DNA of 64,000 bases. Source: Trichoplax adhaerens. Lineage: Eukaryota > Placozoa > Uniplacotomia > Trichoplacea > Trichoplacidae. The stretch covers positions 1,130,203 through 1,194,202 of the forward strand of contig NW_002060962.1 in assembly GCF_000150275.1 (NCBI RefSeq), in the 5' to 3' direction. The position numbers and the translations under genes are program-made. Below the pieces are notes generated by a model. It had not been told where the DNA came from. It was given only the letters and a program-made list of their open reading frames with translations, and made no database searches. This document shows, piece by piece, positions 48,128 through 59,744 of the stretch (its first letter is position 1; every line of letters begins with the position of its first letter).

Positions 48128-50664
48128 TTACCACAAACCACTAGTGCTTTGTGTCAGTTCACTGTAGGTTATTGATGGCTTTGATTTGTCATAGGATTCT
48201 TCGTGATCATCAATAGCCCAGTTTTGCAGATTTCCGGTAGCGAAGATTAAATAAAAGGCCATACCAAAGAGGTACATAGCAGCGGAGATATAAAATACAA
48301 CTTGCCATTGCTGTCGTGTATGCTGAATCAAGAAAATGAAAGTGCATTGTGATGAAATAATGTGCTGTAAGCGGATAGGGTCTTAGAATCAGAGTTGTTG
48401 ACAACGTGATGCTACTATATTTAAAAGTGTCCATATGAGTGCACTCTCGCAATATTCCATGATAATTAACGGATATACAAGCAGTTTATTCCATCAAATG
48501 TGCATTAAAATCAGTAAATGGTGTAAGCTGTACGAAAGACTTACCGATACATCGACAATAATCCCTACTATAAACGGACTGATAATACCAGGCAATGTAG
48601 CAAAGCAATTCGTTATTCCCATGAGAACACCGGCATATTGAGGTGCAATGTCTAGATGATTTACGCGGAATCCTCCCGAGCTACCAAATGCTCGACCAGC
48701 GACTGCAACACACATACTGGCTATGGTTAAATTAATTTGTTGACAACCAGTATAGCTCGCTAAAATTAGAAAAATTCCAGGGATTGACAGTCCTACGAAT
48801 TATAAAATGAAGATTGATAAAGTGAACAGAGTTTGATGCTGCAATTATATATTTTCGCATAAACAGTTGCACAGTAAAAATCAGTACATAAAATAAGCAA
48901 TTAAGGCAATAAAATTTTGAAAAATTATGTTCATCCCGAATCATTCCAGTTGTGGTTAATACTAGCTTCAGATAATTTTAAATTTCATACCTTTTTCTGA
49001 GACAGAGACAGGCCAATGGCATCGTGAATGAAAGTCAGCTCTTCCGATGAAATGTAAGGATGCTCGGATGGTGAATCGAATACTAGCAACATCCAGGCTA
49101 CAAACCATGCTAAACCGATTCCACCATATATGTAAAAAGTTATTGTCCAACCAAATCGAGCACAGAGGTATCCAGATAAGACTAAGGTAGTTGCCATACC
49201 GAAATAAACACCTAAAGAGAGTAAAATCAAAAATAGACCAGTATCGGTTGGAACACGACTGTTGCTTACAGTCCTACCTGAATACGTAAACGAAGTTAAT
49301 TTGCTTCTCTCAAATGGTGGAGCCCAGCGCGCCCAGATAGCGTGCATAGCAGGCAGTCGTACTCCCTGCATAATTAAATATTTATTCATTCTATTCTACA
49401 TTATCTCCATTTGATTATATCTCCTCCATAATATAGAATAAACAAAATACTCAATCCTAAACACATCGTTAAATGTTCTTACCTCTAATATGCCTTGAAT
49501 TATTTGAGAGGCTATCATGAGGCCAACGCTATGACGCACTACGATAGGAGTTAGTATGTTCAAAATTGATGTACCAAGCATAGAATAACCGGATAAACGT
49601 TTGCCGCCCCATTTTTCCGCTAACCATCCACCTGGCACTTGCGTTATGATAAATCCATAGAAAAATGACCCTAATATAATGCCTTATTAGGCAAGTTATA
49701 GTAGAATAAAGCAAAACCGACACTGTTAATATTTACTGGTACTGTACAGTACAGTACAAGATAACTATTTTATCTTAAAGATTTCTACAGTACTGTATAT
49801 GTGAATGAATTTTTTTAAAATTGCGTCGGATTGAGTTATTAGTAACGCAGTTCGTATAGTCTCTTACTTGTAAATTTGAAAATTGAGATGTCGATATATC
49901 GCATAGCAATAAAAGTTAGCTTTACAATAATTAATCGTTTACAACTTACTAGCCAGATCACCAGCAAATAAATCGTTTAAAAATAATGTTAACATGATAA
50001 AGTATTGATACTTATCTCTTAAATGCAACATTGGTCGACGAATTTCGATACAGCACACATAATGAATTTGATTTTAAACTACTTTTATAAAACTCTTGGA
50101 GTCACAACGTCATCAGCGTTAACTAAGAATACTAACCTCGTAATTTGTGATCCCAGTCGAATTCCCCGATTAACTGAGGAACAATGTGGTTAGGTTAGTA
50201 CAAAATTAATCACAATTCAAATAGCAATTGAAAGGTACAGTACTGTAGCTAGATTGAATATCAAAATTGATAAAAGGGATGCATGATCACATTCAGCTAG
50301 AACTACTCGATTCTAGAATCGTTGGGAGAATTCTATTACTCCATATGTAATATTATTCAACAGAATAAACTTCAATTTCTAAGCTTACCTGTGTTCCAGT
50401 GATATTGTACTTTGGGCACTCGACCGCCGAACTATTGTAGCTAGTGTCCACAGTGGTATTGGTCATTGCGACCATTACGATACTCAAATTAGCTCGTAAA
50501 GCAATATGGCAATAGAAACCTAGGAATCCCATTAAAGCTAGCACGTATCGTGTTGGCAAACAACGACACTGAGAACAAATTGTATATACACAATTGGTCG
50601 ATTCCATTGTTTCACGATTATGTTGACCGCCTAAAAGTGGTTGATTTTCATCCATTCTCACCAT
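48128..50664 (-). CDS. SLC17/sialin-like anion transporter with an apparent missing exon
   Basis: Major-facilitator carrier of the SLC17 group (sialin, vesicular glutamate and phosphate transporters), expected in lysosomal or vesicle membranes. Exons: 50389-50664, 50137-50173, 49483-49682, 49278-49365, 48991-49211, 48545-48792 and 48128-48322. The N-terminus has an acidic dileucine motif (DENQPLL) like the lysosomal signal of sialin. Family blocks are GSFFYGFIITQVPGGWLAEK, PAMHAIWARWAPPFERSKL, NHLDIAPQYAGVLMGITNCF, and QVVFYISAAMYLFG with NLQNWAIDDH near the end. Between exons 48991-49211 and 48545-48792 about 90 residues of the family (helices 7-9 region) are absent: only 198 bp separate them, no exon is visible there, and the flanking phases (0 and 1) do not match. 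An assembly collapse, a deletion or a broken gene would all fit. Confidence 0.9.
49738..49757. repeat. Short GTAC-linker motif inside an SLC17 intron
   Basis: Three or four GTAC units with T and A linkers, in the intron between exons 2 and 3 of the SLC17-like gene. Other small clusters lie at about 50802-50813 (140 bp upstream of its ATG) and 52440-52462. Confidence 0.8.
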
Positions 50665-52828
50665 CTTTGGATCGGATTTTGGATTCCAGTATACTTTTTG
50701 AAACGCTTTGGTTATTCTACTACTGAATCAACACAAAAATACACGCATATAGTAGCACTTGTAAGGATCATCGTTGAGAAAAATTTTTTAATCAGGCTAC
50801 ATGTACTGTACAAGTATGTTATCGCTTTTCAGAATCTTCATTCAAACTACTGTAATACGAGAAACTATAAATGTCTTAACCGAAACAATGCTTGACACGC
50901 GATAATGACATTTCTTCAAAATTGCTGTAATAGCTACAAATATTGTAATGTCTATTTATTTATTAACCAATAAGTACTATAATAATCTATAATCAATATA
51001 TATAATCAAGTGAAATATTGTAACGCACTTTGGAAATAGTTCAGCAAAACCTACCGACAACAAGCAGTCTTCAGTAATGATAATAATCTTTACACTGTCA
51101 ATGCAGTGCGGCGTTTCAACTTGTGAATAAACTAGGCGTTAATTGAATCCTAATCCTGTACTGTATAATAACTATAAATTGAAAAGTATCCTGTAGTACA
51201 CTATAATGTAACTGTAAGTAAACGAATGTTGTCAATCTTGAACAAAGACTCTTTTAAATCATAAATTGCAATTTCATCGTAAAAACAGCACCCTATCAAC
51301 ATCAGTTCCGCCACCATTGAAGTACAGTTTATATCCTACGGGATATTTTTATGCTTTAGCAGAGGCTGCTACATAGTAGTGGTTCGAGTATTTTGCCGAG
51401 CTGTATCTGTCCTATCTGCTACGTAACCGATCATCGATTGATAACTGAGTTGCGAGATACGGTAATAGCGATGAAAAGCAAACATTGATAACATTACATT
51501 TTCATCTACAGAACAGTACTATATACTAGATGGACTACTAGATAAAGTCCTGTGAGGCTATCAGTAGCGAATCACCTCGCTAATAAAATGCCAATAAGGT
51601 ATTTAAAAATTTTTGATAACTCCTATGATAACATTCTTTGTATTGTACCGCAGTTAGCTACTGCCAATACAGTCGAATATGAAATAACATAGGAAGTTTG
51701 TTCTTACGATAATGTAAATAGAGAAAGAAACGTGATTATCAATCAGTGCATAGGAAGAACGATGCTGATAATGCGTCCGTTTCTTTCTTTGAGAGAGCTG
51801 AGAAAATTCCAATTTTTTTTCCTCGAGTGCAGTAATCCCTCGTTTATCCCGTTCAAATTTTAGCCAATTAACTGCGTATGAATTCCACCTCATCTTTTCC
51901 TGCCATGCTGTCATTTACTGTTAATTAATTTAATTTAGTTTAATCTTAATCCTTAACTTACAGTTAATACTGTATAATCTTTAATCTTTCATCAATATGC
52001 CCAACGTCAAGTCCCTGAATATCAGTCATACTACTGCACCATAGCTTAACAGACATAACCAGGCAACCATAGGTAAACTAGCTCGTTTTCGTTAGAAGTC
52101 TTAAGAAGAGTTAACAGAAAAAATACTGTATTCATTGATATCTCCTAACTTCGCAGATCGATAAGCTAAGAGTAATAATTGTTGCACTATTCGTCAGAAA
52201 GGATACCCGATTAACTTAATACTACAAAACTTTTCTTCATCCATTCTGACTATCACGATCTGATTCAGTCTGGTTCAGTACATTTCCTAAACTTAACGGA
52301 GAAGTACATAAACCGCAGGCTCAGCTAGTCAGCCCATAGGAACAAACTGAAAGAAAGAAAAATCTCTTGCCATAGTCCACACTCAATCAAAACTCGTACA
52401 CTGAAAGAAAAATAAGGACTATCGGTAGTGGTGAGTACCCTACAGTACTTGTACAGTACATTAGACATAGCAATATATTATACAGTTTGAGAATCAAATC
52501 GAGACGTATTCCTAGCAAATTCATTCAGTATTTTCTTTGCAATTCTTTATTTGCAATAGAGTTCAGTTTATTCTCGACTCCCGTCACATGGTCAGCCCGA
52601 CTCATGGACAAAATGATTACATAATGCTTCTAACAGTACCCACTACAGGATGCTGTACGCGGATGTAGTTATGATTTTTAAAAGGTATTCCTTCATAAAG
52701 AAATGTCTTCATATTGGCGTTGATTACCTGCCAGTACTGTAATTATAATTAATCTGCATTCCTTCTTCGGACGTACTTTCAATGTCACAATAGCACAATA
52801 ATTCACAGGAAGTAAGGTTAGCGAATCC

Positions 52829-53109
52829 ACAGTAATATCCGACTCCTGCTATTTTTATAGACTTTTATAGTATTTTCGTACTGTTGATACTATGAGAGGA
52901 TAAATTCGTCACCATTCAATCATAATGGAAAGTCGATGGAAATGGATTATCCAAAGTTTATTTAGTGGCCACTTTTCTACCTACTATACTGTAGTTATAG
53001 AGTAGACATCAGTAACAGTAAGAGCTGGATCGCAAAGGCACATTGCCTACTGCTTTATTGCAATCTTGACTTCAAAATTATAAAATCTGTAGGAGTCGGA
53101 TATTACTGT
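52829..53109. mobile_element. Candidate MITE-like element with terminal inverted repeats
   Basis: The 19-bp sequence ACAGTAATATCCGACTCCT at 52829-52847 is present as a perfect reverse complement at 53091-53109. Similarity continues imperfectly inward for roughly 20-25 bp (T-rich ATTTTTATAG type), giving a 281-bp unit with no coding potential. A clear target-site duplication was not identified, so a non-mobile inverted duplication is possible. Confidence 0.45.
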
Positions 53110-53230
53110 TGATCCAATATTACAGTAGGAGCAAGTTCGATTCATCGTTGGCTGAAAACTCGATTACAAAATTGCTGCATTCGTCCTTAATGTTGGGGGG
53201 ATATATATGTCACGTATACCAATAATACAA

Positions 53231-53283
53231 ATGGAGGTCTCTGGCTCATACTGTACACTTTCATGTGGGCCCGGCCAACGTCA
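53231..53283 (+). other. Possible thrombospondin type-1-like exon fragment
   Basis: The frame reads MEVSGSYCTLSCGPGQRQ and ends at a GTATGA donor-like site. The spacing Cys-x3-Cys-Gly-x-Gly followed by Arg resembles the start of a TSP1 repeat (W-x-x-C-S-x-x-C-G-x-G). It is short, lies next to the candidate MITE, and has no neighbouring exon, so chance is likely. Confidence 0.2.
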
Positions 53284-53822
53284 GTATGAACAGTAGTGGT
53301 AAAACTTATAACTTTTGATTTCGAGGTGTGTATTCATTTTTTAAAGCAAATTATAAGCCTATTTTATGGGTGATCGTTTATTAAGAGACATTTGTGCTCC
53401 ATACGAACGTTCACTTACTCACTTTTCGTTAACATTACAGCCAGATGAAAATATAGATTACAAATTAAAAAATATTCAATTTCAGAACCTTTGTAAAATG
53501 AAGCTTTGACCCACTATGCACTGTATTTCTCCTTCAGCTACCAAATTGTATTAAAATACAGTATAGTCGACAGGACTATATCGCCTATTTCTTCAGTTAA
53601 TCAAGGAATAAATATAGTTGAGTATAACGTATTGATTTAGTGTTCTATTATTATTTCATCAGCCATTTCTACTCAGACATTGTTTGACAGTAAATAGAAT
53701 AATTGGTATGGTATTATCCGTCAATACCGATGACGTCGTTGCCATGGTCTCACGACATCCCGAGTATAGCAAATGAAGTCGTTTTATAAAGAATTGCCTG
53801 TTCCAGTACTGGCTAGTCGGCC

Positions 53823-55191
53823 ATGGACAACGCTTTGAAGTCACAACGTTATCATGATCATGGCTGGCCAGTGCCACCTCTGGATCGATCGCTATCTTTT
53901 ACAGAAAGGAAAAAAAACATTAAACAAGCCCTGGATTGGATTACTCACGAATTGGTGAGTACTTAGTCACGCTGAACCTCTATCATTGTCCATTATCCAA
54001 TGAAGTATTGCCGAATGACCTCGTATTCTATCTTGAAAGCTAAATTTAACGAAACGGGGGAAAAATTGTCAAATTTTTAAGTTTTAGGCAACTTTAATGT
54101 GAAATTCAATGAATGCCTAAACATAAGTGTCATCATCTTGTTGACTTTATGTGCATAAGGCCATCGCGCGATATTAGTTTACCGTCGTAAGGTATCAACT
54201 TCTTCAAGATCTTTTTTCTTACGTGAAAGAAGGATTTCGCTATTCAAAGGATCTTGTATTTTATGTATATAGAAGTTACGATTACACAACGTATACAGCG
54301 AAAGCTCTGCTTGACTGAAGTCATTTACTCTAATTCATAGTGTCACGTATGTAAATATATATATATCCTGTACAGTAATCACTTGTTCGATATGAATTGA
54401 ATCAACGTTTCTATAAAGTGGAAGACTAATTATTACTGTTTGCCCTAACATGCTGTTGTACATTCTCACTGTAATCCATGACACTGGTTACACAGCATTT
54501 ACGCAATATTATGATTTCAATTATAGAATTACAGTACTTGATATTAGCAAGAAGCAAATGATATCCACTAGTTATAATTAAGTTGCCTAGCAGTTCACCG
54601 TACAGATTACTACTTAGAGTTAGTTCGGGCACGGCAAAAGTAGCGCCGATAGAAAAATATTTTTCGATTATACTGTAAAATTTTCCAAACGATGATACCA
54701 GCTTGAAAACCACACAAAAAAGAATCGTCTAAGGGTTATTGCGATACTAGCAATTTGACGAGTTGCGGTAATTTGGAGTTAATAGCTTCTGTTTACCCCT
54801 TTTAACGCTTTAATTTCTTCTTTGCTACGAGAAGAATACGATTCGCCGGGGTGATGCCGATTTATCTTATGAACTAATGCTAATGCGGATAACGATTAAT
54901 GAAATGAAGATAACTCGTTTAACATCTATCATCACCCAAAACGTATGGCAAAGGCTGGATATGGAAAATTACTACGACCAGGTTGTCGAAGACTTGATGA
55001 TGCGTAATCGAACAAGAACATTACCTAGTAATTTGCCTAATAACATAAGTGATATTATTTGCAAGAAGAGAAGGCATGCCAGCTTTACCACCGATATTAA
55101 CGACAGATATGATGATGAAAAGGAAATTTCTTATGATAAAGAAGATCCTGCCTTAATGGATGATTTTAGTTTTGATGAAACTGCTTTCTAA
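53823..55191 (+). CDS. FAM167-like protein, two exons
   Basis: Exon 1, 53823-53954, opens with ATG and ends at a perfect GTGAGT donor after 44 codons. Exon 2 starts at 54832 (or 54835, both in phase after an AG) and ends at TAA 55189-55191, for about 163 residues in total. The centre, QALDWITHEL followed by DADLSYELMLMRITINEMK, resembles the FAM167 core ALxWLRKELxEMxxQDxxLARQLMRLRxDIxxLK in length and residue pattern, placed before an acidic tail rich in Asp/Glu/Tyr. FAM167A has been connected to non-canonical NF-kappaB signalling in mammals; nothing in the sequence tests that here. The similarity was judged by eye and is moderate. Helical coiled-coil protein of unknown role is the fallback description. 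Confidence 0.6.
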
Positions 55192-58100
55192 TTTGTGCAT
55201 GATGTAAATTTCTTGTATATCTTAAAATTACATTTAAAAGAAAGGTACATTTTACTTTCTACTGAGTTGTTGACATCTTCTTATTTCCTACATTTGATAG
55301 ATGTCGATAAGTAATAAGTGAGATAAATAAAGCATCAGTAACTTATTGCTACCATACTTGAATACTGGATAACTACTGTATAGTGTTGCAAAATCTTCAG
55401 ATTAAATCTCTTTATACTAAGATAATTTTGGTATGGTATGATGATATATTAATATGCCATTTCGTCGCAGACAACTTCAAAAATAATGAAGCTGTCTGGG
55501 TTTTTGATGCTGTTCTACTACTGCACTCAATTATGTGATGAAAAAATTTGTATGTGTACCATATCTACTTTGTCTATACGTGCCGGTATGTATTGTCATA
55601 ACACCTGCTACTAACATGATTATAATGTGTGCAAAGTTTTGAGTTATCTTACTATTCGTTTGTACCTTAAAGAATTGCTGATGTGTTGTTAATCTGTCTT
55701 GCCTTAATACATTCTTAATATCAGCAAATACCTACGGTCGTGTGGTCATCATTATGGTCACGGGACTGTAGTATTAAAATGCGTGCTATTACATATACCC
55801 AACTGTTGTATTTATGAGGTTGAGGATAGATTCCCTCAAATCTTTTTTGTATGGCTTTTATGAATAATTTCAATTTTTGTAGTGTTGCTACGGTTATGAT
55901 GGCATTGTCTATACTCTAATAGCGATACTCTACTATTTTGTTGCTAGGATTTTTCTTACGCTGTAAAATAAATAATAAAATAGCGTCGGTGTGCTTCAAA
56001 TTACCGTCTTTATGATTTTACTGCAAATATAGGATAATAGCAAGTGCACCGTAAATACAGTAAATATTGCCTACGTGAGTGTTGCTAAAATCGTATATCC
56101 TTGAATTTTATATAAAATAATCGATTTTTTGAAAATGGCTCTTATTTGACGTGTAGATAGATATACCGTACTGGTAGGCACTATATGTTACGCATGATTC
56201 CCTCCTATACGTTAAAAGCGTGTAGGAATAATGTGATGAGCAAGTATGTATAATTTTGTGAGCATGTCATTTAAATCGTAAAAGTGTAAAATGATTTCAT
56301 ATTTATTTTCTTATAAGATTCCAACTTTAATCTTTACCTTTTCTCATTAACACACTAGGTCGTTATGAATCATTAACCAATTTTGAATGCGGGTATATCA
56401 TAAAAATTTGTGACTGCACTACTTGGTGTTATGTAAGCAATTCACATTAGCATTTGAGGCTTATTGAATTTGAGGATAAATCAATAAAACGATTCATGGC
56501 GATAGAGGTATTGACGATCATTAATTTCCATATCTGTAGTCTCCATTTAATATTAAAGGTATACTAGTAATTGGGAGCTTGCTAACCACGATTTATCTTT
56601 AAAATTCAGTCCTTTCATTAATATAAGTTAAGAATTTCTTGAATTCAGAGGTATATGATGCCAAGGACCACTTAACAAAAAATTTCCTCAACTAAAACTA
56701 CGGTACTTCGTACCCATGCCACAAGCCAAAGTCCCAATCTAACCTAACTTTACTCAACAATTTCTTTGAACTAGCGGCAGTAACAGGAACAGTATAGAAA
56801 AATAGGAGCTTCAGTAATGCTGGAACGATGAAGGGGGAGGGAAAGTTTTGTTGAGTAATCTGTGATGATGCAGAACTCTCTAAGATTCGTCAGAAAATAT
56901 AATTCATGTTGGTCTGGAAATCGGTCGCAGGCCACGAACTCCAGGCTGTGTCCGATACAGAGTGTAAATGCCTCATAATTATAATTCAGTATTATCAAAT
57001 ATAATATATCACACATTGTCGATAACGTCCAAAAATCATTACCCTGTTCCATGTCTTGATATTTAGTTTAGAAAGTATGATCTTACTTAAAACGTTAACA
57101 AATGACTAAGCTGTATTTACAATTTTACATGTGCCGAAAGTTTGCATTCAGTACGATATACTGTATATTTTTTCTGGAACAGAAGTATCTTTGATTATTT
57201 TACTATGAAATCTTAAATCTACGCACATATAGCCGTTATAGCAGACCTATCTCCATCAATTGGCATAATGATGACAATTATACGAGTATGCGATAACTAC
57301 TTTTTTGCTTCCTCCTCGAATTTGTACTAATGCAACAGATGCCGAATGGTCCTATATTGATAGAAATTGCTTTGGAGTGACTTCATCTAATTACAGTAGT
57401 GCGTGTTTTGAAGGTAGAGTAAAAGTTTGCAGTAAAGAACTGTGTGGAACAGTATAATAATTTTTATCTTGTAACAAAACAGGTTCTATAGTGAGATCCT
57501 GTAATGATTTAAGCTAATTACAGTAGTTATGTGTTAGGGAAATACAGTGATAGTATGTAGGTTTAAGAATCCATACACCACAAACGCTGAAAAAATCTTA
57601 AGTAAGATGGTAGCATTAGACCTGAGTAGACAAGTGATGTCAAGGATTACTTTTAGGCATTAAGATAGTCGCCTACTATTAGTGTATGATTGTAGAGACG
57701 ATAGCTGTAGCCTTAAGCTAGACTGTAGAGGAGTTAAGTCGATATATAGAGAGCTAGATGTGCATAGTTACATGATATAAGCATTACTATTGTAATACAT
57801 ACTTGAAACTAAATTTTAAGTTATAAACTATTTTTAGCCTCTATATTATGAAACTAATTTATAGGGTAATTAACTTAGAGAAAGGCTAGAAGTAGTACTT
57901 GATTACAAATCTAATACAGTGAAATTGTAGATTTGTAACAAGGATGATGAAACCGCACACTTGCATTATTTGTATATTAGGATGCTTTAGGACCCTTTCT
58001 ATAATTTTAGACCGTTTAATTATAGCTATGCAAAAATAATAAGCCAGTAGAGACAGGATGAAAAAAAAAAACAAGTATTCCGTATAATCAAACAGAGATT

Positions 58101-58776
58101 ATACGAAGGTGTATCTTAAACTCAAGCTAGTGCAAATCAATAATGTTGTAGCTAGCTTTTCTTTCAATTTCCTGCATAAGAAGGACTTACGTCAAAATAT
58201 TGCAATCTCGAGATAGTCGAATATTAATGTTTTATTGATGAAAACTCTATAATTAAAACATTAAAGTATGGTGTATTCAAAGAAATAACAGCGAACAGTA
58301 TTTTACCGGAAAAAAACTAATTAGATACACGAAACAACGTACCGTAAGATAACAGAGGATTAGGTGGCTATATAATATACTGTCTGTATGTGTTGATTTT
58401 ATGAATTAACTGCTTCAGTAAATTAGCTATTTATACATTGCCGTAGCCTCATATAAGATATCGGATTGCTCTATTCTAGGCTATAAAACTAAAGGTTTAA
58501 TATCTTCAATTACAAGTATTTATGGCATTGATATTCATTTCTTTATAATTATTAAATATTGTGAAGTTCGTTATGAACAATATTTGTTGATAATCAACGG
58601 CGCCTAACATTCTATTGATATTTAGGAAAATGGCTCATTCCTAGCAATGCCTGTTTTATTCCTTCTGAAACTTAGCTATATAAAATAAAGAGATCAATTT
58701 TAAAGAGGAATTATACAATTCGCAAGACTGTAGCAAAAAGTATCTAATTAAGAATTTAATATTTAACACTCACCTA

Positions 58777-58878
58777 GACAAATATCTTAGTGCTAAGAAT
58801 AGATCCCTATCCGACAGTAAATTAAAGGACAAATATGCTAGTGCTAAGAATAGACCCCTTTCCGATAGTAAATTAAAG
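58777..58878. repeat. Two-copy 51-bp tandem repeat in an open frame
   Basis: Units 58777-58827 and 58828-58878 are adjacent and exactly 51 bp, i.e. 17 codons. In the plus-strand frame they read DKYLSAKNRSLSDSKLK and DKYASAKNRPLSDSKLK. That frame is open from about 58685 to a stop near 58932 but has no ATG at its start. The five differences give two silent and two replacement codon changes. No gene could be built around it. Confidence 0.85.
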
Positions 58879-59530
58879 CTTCAATTCAGGTTATACATGT
58901 ATGTTGAATATTTACTAGTAGATCGATATTAAATACATGTCTAAAATCTTGTAATCAAAACATAAAACATACTTTTGCAATTTTATAACACATACTTTAT
59001 TTAGTCATTTAATTTAAAATGCTAACATTTGCGTTAGGAATGCGCGCATTGATTAGTCGCGCATAGATTAGGTGTAAATTTCACGTTAACTTTCTCTTTC
59101 TTATATCTAATTATTTTTAATGCTAGAGCAGAAATGACAACGAAAATCGCGCCGAACTCGACGTAATAGTTAAACTGCATACAAAATAAATTAGACAAGT
59201 CCATACCAGGATATATGCAATATTAGACCAGTGTTTTAGGGACCTGGCGGGCTCTCTACTGTATACTGGTTGAAAGCTGTTCAGCCATAGTGCAGCATTT
59301 AATTGGATCTTTTAAATTTTCAAAACGTTTACATTAAATTTGGCTCAAATTCCACATAAACATCAATTAGCTCTTGATGTTTCTATTACATTTTACCACA
59401 GTATTAAGATATTTTATTTCTTTAAAATTTTAACTTAAACCAACAGTCACTGGTACATGTACGGTCGGTTCAATCAGCATACAAGTCACGTCGTAATAGT
59501 GGTCTTATACGACTCGTAGTCCTATATTAG

Positions 59531-59744
59531 CAGGAGAAAACAAGTTTTATTTTTGTACCGAGTAGATTTGACAAAACTAAAGTACCAAGTAGACAGTTTC
59601 AGACGATCAGATAGCTTGAGTATACATAGCAGTACAGAGGCAATTACAGGCCTTTCACAGGATACAAATACGAACTATTTTCAAAATGATATAGATAATA
59701 TTGTTGTGCTATTGAGTACCAAGGTCTCTCTTCATAAAGGCTAA
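59531..59744 (+). other. Possible 3' exon or remnant with a Ser/Arg-rich tail
   Basis: After an acceptor-like TATATTAG, the frame is open to TAA 59742-59744 (about 70 codons) and reads RRKQVLFLYRVDLTKLKYQV, then SFRRSDSLSIHSSTEAITG. The basic start and Ser/Thr-rich tail resemble the cytoplasmic end of a membrane receptor, but this is only compositional. The sequence just upstream is open in another frame with basic and hydrophobic residues, so a frameshifted remnant is possible. Confidence 0.28.

Larger units (their letters stand above)
50665..53822. other. Divergent intergenic region between SLC17-like and FAM167-like genes
   Basis: AT-rich. A minus-strand frame at 51654-51914 begins with a protein-like run (MTAWQEKMRWNSYAVNWLKF) but has no splice partner or recognised homology. 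It also contains a candidate inverted-repeat element (52.83-53.11 kb) and a possible thrombospondin-type exon (53.23 kb), listed separately. Confidence 0.5.
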
